A stretch of DNA of 64,000 nucleotides from Novosphingobium cyanobacteriorum (GCF_029436685.1 NZ_JAROCY010000008.1:124001-188000), one strand, 5' to 3'; positions 51,685-61,150 are shown, counted from the stretch's first letter. Numbers and translations are program-made. The notes: generated by a model not told the origin, from the letters alone.

Positions 51685-51793
51685 AATGGGGAGGGGGACC
51701 GCTCACCGAGTGGGTGGTGGAGGGGTAAAAGCCCCTCCGTCTCGCCCTTCGGGCGATCCACCTCCCCGTTTGTGCTTCACAAAAACGGGGAGG
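51685..51793. repeat. Multi-hairpin repetitive region between rsmB and msrA
   Basis: Three stems are visible: GAGGGG/CCCCTC near 51720-51737, CGCCC-TTCG-GGGCG-like pairing near 51743-51755, and a perfect 11-bp stem CCTCCCCGTTT (51761-51771) with AAACGGGGAGG (51783-51793). The G-rich sequence at 51688-51699 can also pair. Such clusters are typical of repetitive extragenic elements and may terminate the convergent rsmB and msrA. Confidence 0.65.
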
Positions 51794-51803
51794 ACCTGTA
51801 ATC

Positions 51804-52331
51804 TCACCCCTTCACCTTCTCGGCAAAGCTCTTGCGCAGCTTCATCAGCTTGGGCGGGATCACCGCAAGGCAATAGGGGTTCCGCTGGCCTTCGCCTTCC
51901 CAGTATTCCTGGTGATAGTCTTCAGCCGGATACCAATGGGCCGGTCCTTCGATGGTGGTGACGATCGGCTGCGGCCAATTCGCGCCCGCACGTTCGATCG
52001 CGGCCTGCGCCTCGGCCTTCTGTTCATCGTCCAGCGGGAACAGCGCCGAGCGGTACTGCGTGCCCACGTCGTTGCCCTGGCGGTTCAGCTGCGTGGGATC
52101 GTGCGTTGCGAAGAACATGTCGAGCAACTGGCCATAGGAGACCACGGCGGGATCGAAGGTCACCCTGATCGCCTCGGCATGGCCGGTGTCGCCCGAACAT
52201 ACCTGTTTGTATGTCGGGTCGGGCACGTGCCCGCCGATATAGCCGCTTTCCACCTGGCTCACCCCGATCACGTCGCGAAATACCGCTTCGGTGCACCAGA
52301 AGCAGCCGCCCGCCATGATTGCCTCGGCCAT
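51804..52331 (-). CDS. msrA: Peptide methionine-(S)-S-oxide reductase
   Basis: MsrA repairs oxidised methionine. The 175-residue protein has the active-site motif GGCFWCTEAVFRDVIGV with nucleophile Cys10 and Cys13, GYIGG, and GHAEAIRVTFDP, followed by YRSALFPLDDEQ and the C-terminal EDYHQEYWE. Start 52331 is chosen because AAAGGA lies at the right distance; ATG 52352 is an in-frame alternative. The larger frame upstream is antisense to aguB and is not real. Confidence 0.94.
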   Translation of the reverse strand: MAEAIMAGGCFWCTEAVFRDVIGVSQVESGYIGGHVPDPTYKQVCSGDTGHAEAIRVTFDPAVVSYGQLLDMFFATHDPTQLNRQGNDVGTQYRSALFPLDDEQKAEAQAAIERAGANWPQPIVTTIEGPAHWYPAEDYHQEYWEGEGQRNPYCLAVIPPKLMKLRKSFAEKVKG

Positions 52332-52436
52332 TTGCTGTCCTTTCGTTTCCATTCGCCCGCAAAGATAGGAAGCAGCCGCCCGCCTGTCATCGTCTGGACG
52401 TTGAATTGCCCGTGAAGGCGCAATAAGTCCGCGCGC

Positions 52437-53288
52437 ATGACCAAGCTCACCGTCGCCGCCCTGCAACTCGCGCTCAATGCCGACGAGCAGCAGAACATCG
52501 CCGCCGTTTCCGCGCTGGTGGAACAGGCCGCCGCGCAGGGTGCGCAGGTGATCCTGCCGCCCGAGCTTTTCGCGGGCCCCTATTTCTGCAAGCACGAGGA
52601 CCAGGACCTGTTCGCGCTGGCGCATCCGCTGGGCGAGGACCCCTCGGTCAAGGCGATGCAGGGCCTGGCCAAGGCGCTGGGCGTGGCCATCCCCACCAGT
52701 TTCTTCGAGCGTGACGGCCACCATTACTACAACACGCTGGCGATGATCGACGCCGGTGGCGAGGTGATGGGCATCTACCGCAAGAGCCACATTCCCGATG
52801 GGCCGGGCTATGAGGAGAAGTTCTATTTCCGCCCCGGCAACACCGGGTTCAAGGTGTGGGACGTGTTCGGCGCGCGGATCGGCGTGGGCGTGTGCTGGGA
52901 TCAGTGGTATCCCGAATGCGCGCGCGCCATGGCGCTGATGGGCGCGCAGGTGCTGTTCTATCCCACCGCCATCGGCTCCGAACCCTATGACGCGGAGTTC
53001 GACACCAGCCGCATCTGGCGCCGCGCGATGATCGGCCATGCCGCATCGAACTGCATGCCGGTGGTCGCTGCCAATCGCATCGGCATGGAAGAGAACGACC
53101 AGCGGTTCTATGGCCACAGCTTCATCTGTGACGAATGGGGCGATTTCCTTGCCGAATACGGGTGCGAGGAGACCGGGGTCCTCGTCTCGACGCTGGACCT
53201 GAAGCAGGCCGCCACCCACCGCGCCGGCATGGGCTTCTTTCGTGATCGCCGGCCGCAGCTTTACGGGCGGCTGGCCGAAGATATCTGA
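52437..53288 (+). CDS. aguB: N-carbamoylputrescine amidase
   Basis: AguB hydrolyses N-carbamoylputrescine to putrescine, CO2 and ammonia. The 283-residue nitrilase-family protein carries the catalytic triad: Glu43 in LPPELFAG, Lys116 in YRKSHIPDGPGY and Cys153 in VCWDQWYPECARAM. The pattern GPGYEEKFYFRPGNTGF distinguishes it from beta-alanine synthase. Its substrate is the product of AguA (14255-15304), 38 kb away. folK follows 2 bp after its stop. Confidence 0.94.
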   Translation: MTKLTVAALQLALNADEQQNIAAVSALVEQAAAQGAQVILPPELFAGPYFCKHEDQDLFALAHPLGEDPSVKAMQGLAKALGVAIPTSFFERDGHHYYNTLAMIDAGGEVMGIYRKSHIPDGPGYEEKFYFRPGNTGFKVWDVFGARIGVGVCWDQWYPECARAMALMGAQVLFYPTAIGSEPYDAEFDTSRIWRRAMIGHAASNCMPVVAANRIGMEENDQRFYGHSFICDEWGDFLAEYGCEETGVLVSTLDLKQAATHRAGMGFFRDRRPQLYGRLAEDI

Positions 53289-53290
53289 TC

Positions 53291-53785
53291 TTGCCGGATC
53301 GCTATCTCATCGCCTTGGGCTCCAACGTGCCGCACTCCCGGCACGGTGGCCCGCGCGATGTGCTGATCGCGGCGCTGGCTGCGGTGGAGGCTGCGGGTGC
53401 GCCGGTGGAGGCGCGGTCCCCGGTTATCGAAAGCGCACCGCTCGGCCCTTCGCGCCGTCGCTATGCCAATGGCGTGGCGGTGGTCCACTGGGCCGGTGAT
53501 CCGCCGGGGCTGCTGGCGTTGCTGCAGCAGGTGGAGCATGACTTTGGCCGTATCCGGCGCGGCGCGCGCTGGGGAGCGCGAACGCTCGACCTTGATATCG
53601 TGCTGTGGGAAGGCGGCTGTTGGAGCGATGATGCGCTCACCATCCCGCACCGCGAATTCCGCACGCGCGATTTCGTGCTCGGCCCGGCCCGCGCCGTGGC
53701 CCCGCGCTGGCGCGATCCGCTGACCGGCCTTTGCGTGCAGCACCTCCACACCCGCTTGACCCGCCGCCGCCGCGCCCCTAGGTGA
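53291..53785 (+). CDS. folK: 2-amino-4-hydroxy-6-hydroxymethyldihydropteridine pyrophosphokinase
   Basis: HPPK transfers pyrophosphate to 6-hydroxymethyl-dihydropterin in folate synthesis. The 164-residue protein has YLIALGSNVPHSRHG, RSPVIESAPLG, YANGVAVVHW and the signature RWGARTLDLDIVLWEGG, plus IPHREFRTRDFVLGP. The start is TTG at 53291, just 2 bp after aguB; it matches the family start position. The tRNA-Lys gene begins 20 bp downstream. Confidence 0.9.
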   Translation: MPDRYLIALGSNVPHSRHGGPRDVLIAALAAVEAAGAPVEARSPVIESAPLGPSRRRYANGVAVVHWAGDPPGLLALLQQVEHDFGRIRRGARWGARTLDLDIVLWEGGCWSDDALTIPHREFRTRDFVLGPARAVAPRWRDPLTGLCVQHLHTRLTRRRRAPR

Positions 53786-53805
53786 CGCGCTCCCGCGCGG
53801 GACGT

Positions 53806-53881
53806 GGGCCCTTAGCTCAGTCGGTAGAGCAACTGACTTTTAATCAGTAGGTCGCTGGTTCGAACCCAGCAGGGCTCACCA
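53806..53881 (+). tRNA. tRNA-Lys (anticodon TTT)
   Basis: The 76-base gene folds as a cloverleaf with acceptor arms GGGCCCT and AGGGCTC, D arm (AGCTCAGTCGGTAGAGC), and anticodon stem ACTGA/TCAGT with loop CTTTTAA, anticodon TTT at 53839-53841. The T arm TGGTTCGAACCCA is canonical. The CCA end is encoded at 53879-53881. It reads lysine codons AAA and AAG. Confidence 0.97.
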
Positions 53882-53910
53882 CCCGGCGCTGTGCCGGGTG
53901 GTGCACTCCA

Positions 53911-54663
53911 TCAGATATCGAGCTTGGCGATCTCCGCCAGCACCCTCTCGGCATGCTCCTTCCGACAGATCAGCAGGTCGGGCATGTAGGTGTCAGCCTG
54001 GTTGTAGACCAGCGGTCTGCCGTCGATGCGGCTGGCGTGGAGGCCGTGGGCGATGGCGACGGCGGCGGGGGCGCAGCTGTCCCATTCGTATTGCCCGCCC
54101 GAATGCAGGTAGATGTCCGCCTGCCCCAGGATCACTGACATGGTCTTGGCCCCGGCGCTGCCCATCGGCACCAGCTCCGCGCCGATCGCCTCGGCCACGG
54201 CCACAGCTTCCTTCGCCGGGCGCGTGCGGCTCACCACCATGCGCAGCGTTTCGGGCGCGGGTGGCACGGGCACGGGCGCGTCCGTGCGCAGCACTATGCC
54301 TTCGCCACCCTTCGCGCCCGGAAGCGCCACCGCGCCCAGCACCGGCGCGCCGTCTACCGCCAGGCCTACGTGCACGGCCCAGTCCTCGCGCGCCTCGCCA
54401 TACTCTCGCGTGCCGTCCACCGGATCGACGATCCACACCCGGCTGGCGTTCAGCCGGTCGAGGTTGTCCTTTTCCTCTTCCGACAGCAGCGCGTCCTCGG
54501 GCCGCTGTTCGCGCAGAGCGTGGCACAGGAACTGGTTGGCGGTGGCATCGCCCGCCTTGCCCAGCGCCTTGAGGCTCAGCACGCCGCTGTCACGCACGGT
54601 GATCAGCAGGCGGCCGGCCACTTCGGCAAGATGCGCGGCCAGTTCCGCATCGCTCATCGCCAT
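53911..54663 (-). CDS. cysQ: 3'(2'),5'-bisphosphate nucleotidase
   Basis: CysQ hydrolyses PAP, the by-product of sulfate activation. The 250-residue inositol-monophosphatase-fold protein has SEEEKDN, WIVDPVDGTREY for the metal site, and GGQYEWDSCAPAAVAIAHG. The first ATG at 54663 overlaps the cysNC stop by one base (TGATG), so it is coupled. A GTG at 54666 or an ATG at 54657 are close alternatives. It is part of the cysD-cysNC-cysQ operon, which supports this over a general inositol phosphatase. Confidence 0.93.
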   Translation of the reverse strand: MAMSDAELAAHLAEVAGRLLITVRDSGVLSLKALGKAGDATANQFLCHALREQRPEDALLSEEEKDNLDRLNASRVWIVDPVDGTREYGEAREDWAVHVGLAVDGAPVLGAVALPGAKGGEGIVLRTDAPVPVPPAPETLRMVVSRTRPAKEAVAVAEAIGAELVPMGSAGAKTMSVILGQADIYLHSGGQYEWDSCAPAAVAIAHGLHASRIDGRPLVYNQADTYMPDLLICRKEHAERVLAEIAKLDI

Positions 54664-56588
54664 CACTTCGCTCCCAGCAGCAGGTTGACGATGCGCTCGG
54701 CCGCATCTTCCGGCGTTTCGCGCGTCGTATCCACCCGCACTTCGGGCTGCTCAGGCGCTTCGTAGGGGCTGTCGATGCCAGTGAAGTTCTTCAGCTGCCC
54801 GCTGCGCGCCTTCTTGTAGAGGCCCTTCACGTCGCGGCGTTCGGCTTCCTCCAGCGGGGTGTCGATAAACACTTCCACGAACTCGCCCTGCGGCAGCATC
54901 GCCCGCACCATCTCCCGCTCCGCCCTGAACGGGCTGATGAACGCGGTCAGCACGATGAGGCCGGCATCGGTCATCAGCTTGCTGACTTCGCCCACACGAC
55001 GGATGTTTTCGATGCGGTCCGCCTCGGTGAAGCCAAGGTCCTTGTTGAGGCCGTGGCGCACGTTGTCCCCATCGAGGAGGAAGGTGTGCTTGCCCAGGGC
55101 ATGCAGCTTCTTCTCCACGAGGTTTGCGATGGTCGACTTGCCCGAGCCGGACAGGCCGGTGAACCACAGGACCGCCGGGCGCTGGTTCTTGAGCGCGGCG
55201 TGCGCTTCGCGGCTGACGTCAAGCGCCTGCCAGTGGACGTTCTGCGAGCGGCGCAGGCTGAAGTTCAGCATGCCCGCGGCGACGGTGGCGTTGGTGATCT
55301 TGTCGATCAGGATGAACCCGCCCAGCGTTCGGCTGTCGGCATAGGGTTCGAACACGATCGCACGGTCGGTGGTCAGCTCGGCCACGCCGATGGCGTTGAG
55401 GTCCAGCGTCTTGGCCGCCAGCTGCTCCATGGTGTTGACGTTCACCACGTACTTCGGCTGCTGCACGGTGACCGAGACGGTCTGCGTGCCGAGCTTCAGC
55501 CAGTAGGCGCGGCCCACGTGCATGGCCTCGTCATTCAGCCAGACCAGCGTAGCTTCGAACTGATCGGCGGCCTGCGGCGGGTTGTCCGCAGTGGCGATCA
55601 CATCGCCGCGCGAGCAGTCGATCTCGTCGGCGAAGCACACAGTGACAGACTGACCCGCGACGGCCTCGTCCAGATCGCCATCCAGCGTGACAACGCGGGT
55701 GACGGTGCTGGTCTTGCCCGAGGGCAGCACGCGCACGGCATCGCCCGGCTTGACCGAACCCGTTGCGATCAGGCCCGAGAATCCGCGGAAGTCCAGATTG
55801 GGGCGGTTGACCCACTGCACCGGCATGCGGAAGGCCTTGTCCGCATCGACCGAGGACAGCACTTCCACCGTCTCGAGGTGTTCGACCAGCGTCGGCCCCT
55901 TGTACCACGGGGTGTTGGCCGAAAGCGTGGTGATGTTGTCACCCTTGAAGCCGGAAATCGGCATCGCGGTGAAGCTTTCGATCCCGATCGAACGGGCGAA
56001 CTCGGCATAGTCCTTGACGATCGCGTCGAACACGGCGTGGTCGTAATCGACCAGGTCCATCTTGTTGACCGCCAGAACGATGTTCTTGATGCCGATCAGG
56101 TGGCACAGGTAGCTGTGGCGGCGCGTCTGCACCAGCACGCCCTTGCGCGCATCGATCAGGATCACCGCAAGATCGGCGGTGGAGGCGCCGGTCACCATGT
56201 TGCGGGTATACTGTTCGTGGCCGGGGCAATCGGCGACGATGAACTTGCGCTTTTCGGTGTTGAAGAAGCGATAGGCGACGTCGATGGTGATGCCCTGTTC
56301 GCGCTCGGCGGCGAGGCCATCGACCAGCAGCGCGAAATCGATCTCCTGCCCCTGCGTGCCCACCTTCTTGCTGTCGGTTTCCAGCGCGGCGAGCTGATCC
56401 TCGAAGATCATCTTCGAATCATAGAGCAGGCGGCCGATCAGAGTGGACTTGCCATCGTCCACCGACCCGCAGGTGATGAAGCGCAGCATGGTCTTGTGCT
56501 GGTGCTGATCAAGATAGGCGTCGATGTCCTCGGCAATGAGCGCCTCGGTGACGTAGACGGGTTCTTCCTTGGTGATCTGGTCAGTCAT
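54663..56588 (-). CDS. cysNC: Bifunctional sulfate adenylyltransferase subunit 1 / adenylylsulfate kinase
   Basis: The 641-residue fusion has a CysN GTPase domain ([37 protein letters not shown]) that drives APS formation with CysD. A C-terminal CysC kinase domain from about residue 455 has [20 protein letters not shown] and phosphorylates APS to PAPS. TGATG coupling is seen at both ends. The pathway leads to cysteine or sulfolipid/sulfated polysaccharide synthesis. Length fits the known fusions. Confidence 0.96.
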   Translation of the reverse strand: MTDQITKEEPVYVTEALIAEDIDAYLDQHQHKTMLRFITCGSVDDGKSTLIGRLLYDSKMIFEDQLAALETDSKKVGTQGQEIDFALLVDGLAAEREQGITIDVAYRFFNTEKRKFIVADCPGHEQYTRNMVTGASTADLAVILIDARKGVLVQTRRHSYLCHLIGIKNIVLAVNKMDLVDYDHAVFDAIVKDYAEFARSIGIESFTAMPISGFKGDNITTLSANTPWYKGPTLVEHLETVEVLSSVDADKAFRMPVQWVNRPNLDFRGFSGLIATGSVKPGDAVRVLPSGKTSTVTRVVTLDGDLDEAVAGQSVTVCFADEIDCSRGDVIATADNPPQAADQFEATLVWLNDEAMHVGRAYWLKLGTQTVSVTVQQPKYVVNVNTMEQLAAKTLDLNAIGVAELTTDRAIVFEPYADSRTLGGFILIDKITNATVAAGMLNFSLRRSQNVHWQALDVSREAHAALKNQRPAVLWFTGLSGSGKSTIANLVEKKLHALGKHTFLLDGDNVRHGLNKDLGFTEADRIENIRRVGEVSKLMTDAGLIVLTAFISPFRAEREMVRAMLPQGEFVEVFIDTPLEEAERRDVKGLYKKARSGQLKNFTGIDSPYEAPEQPEVRVDTTRETPEDAAERIVNLLLGAK

Positions 56589-57517
56589 CAGAAATACCCC
56601 TGCTGCTTCTTAACTTCCATGCCGGCACCGCCGGCGTCCTTGTCGATTACGCGGCCCTGGCGCTCGCTGGTGGTGGTCAGCAGCGTCTCCTGGATCACTT
56701 CGGGCAAGGTCTTGGCGGTGCTCTCCACAGCGCCGGTCAGCGGGAAGCAACCCAGCGTGCGGAAGCGGACCGACTTCATGGTGATCTCGGGACGGTAGCC
56801 CAGCACCTTTTCCAGCCGCGGGATGTCGTCGGCCATGAACAGGCCGCCTTCCCATTCATAAGTCGGTCGCTCGTCGGCGAAGTAGAGCGGCACGATCGGC
56901 ACGTCGTTGAGGTGGATGTACTGCCAGATGTCGAGCTCGGTCCAGTTCGAGATCGGGAACACGCGGATGGATTCGCCCTTGTTCTTGCGGGCGTTGTAGA
57001 GGTTCCACAGCTCCGGGCGCTGGTTCTTGGGATCCCAGCCGTGGCTGGCTGTCCGGAAAGAGAAGATGCGCTCCTTGGCGCGGCTCTTTTCCTCGTCACG
57101 CCGCGCGCCGCCGAAGGCCGCATCAAAACCGTACTTGTCCAACGCCTGCTTCAGGCCTTCGGTCTTCCACATGTCGGTGTGGAGCGCGCCATGGTCGAAG
57201 GGGTTGATGCCGCGCTCGGCCGCTTCCGGGTTCTGGTAGACCAGCAGCTCCATGCCGCTTTCTTCGGCCATCTTGTTGCGCAGGGCGTACATGTCCTGGA
57301 ACTTCCAGGTGGTGTCCACGTGCAGCAGCGGGAAGGGCGGCGGCGAGGGATAGAATGCCTTGCGTGCAAGGTGCAGCATTACCGCACTGTCCTTGCCCAC
57401 CGAATAGAGCATCACGGGGTTGTCGGATTCAGCGACAACTTCACGCATAATGTGGATGGCTTCGGCTTCAAGCCGCTGGATATGGGTCAATCGGGATTTG
57501 CTGATCAGGTCTGACAT
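56588..57517 (-). CDS. cysD: Sulfate adenylyltransferase subunit 2
   Basis: CysD is the catalytic ATP sulfurylase subunit that joins sulfate and ATP to give APS. The 309-residue protein has the PP-loop [20 protein letters not shown] and the motifs [16 protein letters not shown] and [20 protein letters not shown], with [15 protein letters not shown] near the C-terminus. It is followed by cysNC with a one-base overlap. The divergent LuxR-type gene shares its upstream region. Confidence 0.97.
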   Translation of the reverse strand: MSDLISKSRLTHIQRLEAEAIHIMREVVAESDNPVMLYSVGKDSAVMLHLARKAFYPSPPPFPLLHVDTTWKFQDMYALRNKMAEESGMELLVYQNPEAAERGINPFDHGALHTDMWKTEGLKQALDKYGFDAAFGGARRDEEKSRAKERIFSFRTASHGWDPKNQRPELWNLYNARKNKGESIRVFPISNWTELDIWQYIHLNDVPIVPLYFADERPTYEWEGGLFMADDIPRLEKVLGYRPEITMKSVRFRTLGCFPLTGAVESTAKTLPEVIQETLLTTTSERQGRVIDKDAGGAGMEVKKQQGYF

Positions 57518-57573
57518 CTCTCTCTCCGCAGTGGCGGTTGACCGCTCATTCGCCGCAGCGGATTGACGAATAT

Positions 57574-57589
57574 GCTCCCATGTGGGAGC
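57574..57589. promoter_or_regulatory. Palindrome overlapping the ribosome site of the LuxR-type gene
   Basis: GCTCCCA-TG-TGGGAGC is a perfect 7-bp dyad that contains the GGGAG ribosome site used by ATG 57598. It could hide the ribosome site in mRNA, or be an operator of the regulator itself. It lies in the 80-bp space from cysD, so it may affect both. Confidence 0.45.
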
Positions 57590-57597
57590 AAAATGAC

Positions 57598-58710
57598 ATG
57601 GCTTTTCTACCCGCTGATCAACGTGAACTTTTTCTGCCGATTGTGGAGGGCATTCACGAGAACCCTCCGTGGAGCGCGTTCATGCGCAACCTTGTGGCGC
57701 GGACCTATGCCCGGCGCGCCTTCATGCTGATTGCGCTGGCCAATGCCCCTGCCGATCACGAACCGACCGTGCTCCATGTTGCTGCACCCCGCGCGGCGAA
57801 CGAACCGCCGCTGGACTTCCGCCAGATCCATGCATTGAACCTGCATCCCTATGGCCAGTTGCGATCGGAGCGGGTCTATGACCTTGACGAAATGCTTGAC
57901 TATGACCGTCGCGACCAACTGGCCCGACAGCGGGAAGTGCTGAATGCAATGGGTGTCCGCTATGGACGGTGGTTGCGTATCAGCGCGCCCGGCGTGGCGG
58001 ATGCGTGGCTGCTGCTGGTGCGTGAGCGGGAGGACTTCAGTGCATCCGCCGTCGCGACCCTCTCCACCATCGCCCCGCATCTTGCCTCCGCGCTGCGCAC
58101 ACTGGGCGCGTTGATCGAGCAGCGCCTGCAGGCGGCAATGGCGCAAGCGGCGCTGGCCCGGATGGGGGCTGGGCAACTGGCGCTGGACGCGGGCGGACGG
58201 GTGATGGCGGCCGATCCCGAGGCCGAGCGGTGGCTGGCGTTCCTGCCAGATCCCGATCATGCCCAGGGCCGGCGGCTGCAGCTGCTGCCTGAAACGGCGC
58301 GTGCCCTAGAAGCCCGCTGTGCAGAACTGGCTGCTGCTCCAGCCGGCGCTACCACCGCGCTGATGGTGGACGAGCGCCGGGCCATCTGGCTGCTGCTTCG
58401 CAAGGCGAACCTTGCACTGGTCGAACCGCATGCGGCGCCGGCGGTGATCGCGACACTGCGCATGGGAAGACGCGAGAATGAGCGGAGCGCGGTGCGGACG
58501 ATCGCCGCGATCCATGGCTTGTCCGACCGCGAGGCCGCGTTGGCCCATGCCTTGACCATGGGCGAATCGATCCTTGAAGCGGGCCGTCGCCTGCGCCTGA
58601 CGCCGGAAACCGCGCGCAACTATTCCAAGCGGATCTACGCCAAGACTGGGGCGAGGGGGCAGGCGGACCTGGTGCGGATGGTTCTGGACGGGCTGGCCCC
58701 ATTCAGTTGA
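57598..58710 (+). CDS. LuxR-type transcriptional regulator
   Basis: The 370-residue protein ends with a LuxR-like helix-turn-helix: [20 protein letters not shown], then [20 protein letters not shown]. The N-terminal and middle parts are not a receiver or autoinducer domain that I can identify; they suggest a PAS/GAF-like sensor. It starts divergent from cysD, 80 bp away, so control of sulfate activation is possible. ATG 57598 follows GGGAG; ATG 57580 and a TTG 57538 are alternatives. It abuts the LysR gene end to end. Confidence 0.75.
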   Translation: MAFLPADQRELFLPIVEGIHENPPWSAFMRNLVARTYARRAFMLIALANAPADHEPTVLHVAAPRAANEPPLDFRQIHALNLHPYGQLRSERVYDLDEMLDYDRRDQLARQREVLNAMGVRYGRWLRISAPGVADAWLLLVREREDFSASAVATLSTIAPHLASALRTLGALIEQRLQAAMAQAALARMGAGQLALDAGGRVMAADPEAERWLAFLPDPDHAQGRRLQLLPETARALEARCAELAAAPAGATTALMVDERRAIWLLLRKANLALVEPHAAPAVIATLRMGRRENERSAVRTIAAIHGLSDREAALAHALTMGESILEAGRRLRLTPETARNYSKRIYAKTGARGQADLVRMVLDGLAPFS

Positions 58711-59577
58711 TCAACCATGCTGGGCCACGGCCTGTGCGATCGTTTCGATCACCCCCGCGCGCGTCAGCCGCCCTTCACCATCGGCATCGAAGGTCAGGCC
58801 CACGGTCCGTTCCAGTTCCAGCCCTGCCAGCGGGCGCGCAACGATTCCGGGCTCGATCAGGCTGCGCGGCATGACCGTCAGGCCCAGCCCCGCGCGGACA
58901 TAGCCGGCGATGCGCTCCTCGCTCTGGCTTCGCGCCGCCATGAACGGGCGCACCCCGCGCGCGGTGAAAAAGCGGCTGACCTGAGGCAGCGCCTCGCACT
59001 GGCGGCGCACCAGCATCGCCTCGTCCATCAGATCATCGCAGCGCAGCAGGTCCGCACCGGCAAGGTGGTGGCCTTCGCGCATGACCAGTTCGAACGGTTC
59101 GTGGAACAGCGTGACATGGCGACGGCTGGCAGCGCCGTCGAGCGGGCCCATTACCAGATCGACCCGGCCACGATCGAGCAGCGTGGCCATTTCGCCAGGG
59201 CGCCGTTCCACCACTTCGAGCTGCAGGCCCGGCTTGGCGAGCAGTGCGGCGGCCACGCGCTCCACCATTCCGGTGGCAAGTGTACTGGCCACGCCCAGCC
59301 GCACCACCGTTGCGGGGTCGATCTCGGTGACCGACCGCTGCGCCTCGGCAAACTCGTTCTCTATCCGCCGTGCATGGGGCAGCAGCCGCGCGCCGGCCGC
59401 AGTCAGTTCCACCCGGCGGTTTGACCGGTTGAACAGCACCTGTCCGGCCACGTGCTCCAGCCGGGCGATCCCGCTCGACACAGTGGGCTGTGAAACCCGG
59501 CACAGCGATGCCGCACCCGAAAAGGTGCCGGTATCGACCACAGCCAGAAAATAGCGCAGCAAATGGCGTTCTATCAT
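58711..59577 (-). CDS. LysR family transcriptional regulator
   Basis: The 288-residue protein has an N-terminal winged helix (MIERHLLRYFLAVVDTGTFS, RVSQPTVSSGIARLEHVAG) and a C-terminal effector-binding domain of the periplasmic-binding type. It is divergent from the leucine-degradation operon with 89 bp between the starts, where a LysR-type dyad is present. It therefore likely regulates ivd-mccBA in response to a branched-chain catabolite. The effector is not known. Confidence 0.9.
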   Translation of the reverse strand: MIERHLLRYFLAVVDTGTFSGAASLCRVSQPTVSSGIARLEHVAGQVLFNRSNRRVELTAAGARLLPHARRIENEFAEAQRSVTEIDPATVVRLGVASTLATGMVERVAAALLAKPGLQLEVVERRPGEMATLLDRGRVDLVMGPLDGAASRRHVTLFHEPFELVMREGHHLAGADLLRCDDLMDEAMLVRRQCEALPQVSRFFTARGVRPFMAARSQSEERIAGYVRAGLGLTVMPRSLIEPGIVARPLAGLELERTVGLTFDADGEGRLTRAGVIETIAQAVAQHG

Positions 59578-59579
59578 AG

Positions 59580-59595
59580 ATTGCTTCTATGCAAT
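59580..59595. promoter_or_regulatory. LysR-type binding dyad between lysR and ivd
   Basis: ATTGC-TTCTAT-GCAAT has interrupted dyad symmetry and contains T-N11-A (T59581 and A59593), the usual LysR recognition pattern. It starts 3 bp upstream of the regulator ATG and 72 bp upstream of ivd, as expected for self-repression and activation of the operon. Confidence 0.6.
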
Positions 59596-59666
59596 GCTTG
59601 CCCCCGCGCCAAGTTTTCCTTTGCGTCGTTCCTGCTATCCTGCGCCCGAAAAGAGGAGCCTGAGCG

Positions 59667-60833
59667 ATGCGCGCGACCCCCGATCTCGAATTCGGCCTGA
59701 CCGAAAGCGCCATGATGATCCGTGAGGCGGCTGGTCGCTTTGCTGATGAGCAGATCGCCCCGCTGGCTGCCGAGATCGATGCGAACGACCGCTTCCCGCG
59801 CGAACTGTGGCAGCCGATGGGCGAACTGGGTCTGCACGGCGTGACCGTGGAGGAAGAATGGGGCGGCCTGGGCCTCGGCTATCTCGACCACGTGATCGCG
59901 GTTGAGGAAGTTAGCCGCGCCAGCGGATCGGTCGGCCTCAGCTATGGTGCGCATTCCAACCTGTGCATCAACCAGATCCGCCGCTGGGGGAATGACGAGC
60001 AGAAGGCGAAGTATCTGCCCGGGCTGGTTTCGGGCGAGCATGTCGGCTCGCTGGCGATGTCAGAGGTGGGGGCCGGGTCCGACGTCGTTTCGATGAAGCT
60101 GCGCGCCGATGCGGTCGCGGGCGGCTTCCGGCTCAACGGCACCAAGTTCTGGATCACCAATGGCACGTATGCCGATACGCTGGTGGTCTATGCCAAGACC
60201 GCGCCCGAGGCGGGCAGCCGGGGCATTACCGCCTTCCTGATCGAAAAGGACATGCCCGGCTTCTCCATCGGCCAGAAGATCGACAAGATGGGGCTGCGCG
60301 GCAGCCCAACCTGCGAGCTGGTGTTCGACGATTGCTTCGTGCCGGAAGAAAACGTGATGGGCCCGCTGCACGGCGGCGTGGGGGTGCTGATGAGCGGGCT
60401 GGATTACGAACGCGTGGTGCTGGCCGGCATGCAGATCGGCATCATGCAGGCCTGCCTCGACACGGTCATTCCCTATGTTCGCGAGCGCAAACAGTTCGGC
60501 AAGCCGATCGGCGCGTTCCAGTTGATGCAGGCGAAGGTGGCGGACATGTATGTCGCGCTGCAATCGGCGCGGGCCTATGTCTATACCGTGGCCAAGGCCT
60601 GCGACGCCGGGCAGACCACCCGGTTCGACGCAGCCGGCGCGATCCTGCTGGCGAGCGAGAACGCCTTCCGTGTGGCGGGAGAGGCGGTGCAGGCGCTGGG
60701 CGGCGCGGGCTATACCAAGGACTGGCCGGTGGAACGCTACCTGCGCGATGCCAAGCTGCTCGATATCGGTGCGGGCACCAACGAGATCAGGCGGATGCTG
60801 ATCGGCCGCGAACTGATCGGGGCGGGTTCGTGA
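59667..60833 (+). CDS. ivd: Isovaleryl-CoA dehydrogenase
   Basis: This 388-residue acyl-CoA dehydrogenase oxidises isovaleryl-CoA to 3-methylcrotonyl-CoA in leucine degradation. FAD-binding motifs are MSEVGAGSDVVSMKL and FWITNGTYADTLVVYA. The catalytic glutamate in this subfamily is in GLDYERVVLAGMQIG, which matches the isovaleryl type rather than short-chain enzymes. C-terminal GAGTNEIRRMLIGREL is typical. A strong GAGGAG precedes the ATG. The following carboxylase genes confirm the pathway. Confidence 0.93.
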   Translation: MRATPDLEFGLTESAMMIREAAGRFADEQIAPLAAEIDANDRFPRELWQPMGELGLHGVTVEEEWGGLGLGYLDHVIAVEEVSRASGSVGLSYGAHSNLCINQIRRWGNDEQKAKYLPGLVSGEHVGSLAMSEVGAGSDVVSMKLRADAVAGGFRLNGTKFWITNGTYADTLVVYAKTAPEAGSRGITAFLIEKDMPGFSIGQKIDKMGLRGSPTCELVFDDCFVPEENVMGPLHGGVGVLMSGLDYERVVLAGMQIGIMQACLDTVIPYVRERKQFGKPIGAFQLMQAKVADMYVALQSARAYVYTVAKACDAGQTTRFDAAGAILLASENAFRVAGEAVQALGGAGYTKDWPVERYLRDAKLLDIGAGTNEIRRMLIGRELIGAGS

Positions 60834-61123
60834 AGGATTTCATCCTGCTGATGCACGACGATGCCGTGCGGGCCGAGGATGGCGCAGCGTGGGATGCCTA
60901 TTTCGGCGCCCTCCACCGCTCGGGGTGCTTCGACGGCGGCAGCAGCATCGGTGCGGGCCGGCGGTTCCGCAAGGATGGTGCCATCGGGGCAGGTGCCTTG
61001 CCGGTAACCGGCTCCATCCGTGTGCGTGCCGCGGACCTTGCCGGCGCCGAAGCGTTCCTTTCCGGCAATCCCGTGTATGAAGCGGGCGGCACGATCGAGA
61101 TCCGGGAACTGCCGCGTGACTGA
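60830..61123 (+). CDS. YciI-like protein in the leucine operon
   Basis: The 97-residue protein starts with GTG at 60830, overlapping the ivd stop. KDFILLMHDDAVRAEDGAAW, then YFGALHRSGCFDGGSS and PVTGSIRVRAADLAGAEAFL resemble the YciI-like (dimeric alpha+beta barrel) family. Such proteins may act as small enzymes or binding proteins; its role in leucine catabolism is unknown. It is translationally coupled to ivd. Confidence 0.75.
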   Translation: MKDFILLMHDDAVRAEDGAAWDAYFGALHRSGCFDGGSSIGAGRRFRKDGAIGAGALPVTGSIRVRAADLAGAEAFLSGNPVYEAGGTIEIRELPRD

Positions 61124-61150
61124 TCCCAAGCCTTACCTGGAGGTTCGCCG

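Noticed and set aside
51804..53219. A 471-residue frame containing msrA at its end
   Set aside because: The first two thirds are antisense to aguB; the real gene begins at 52331.
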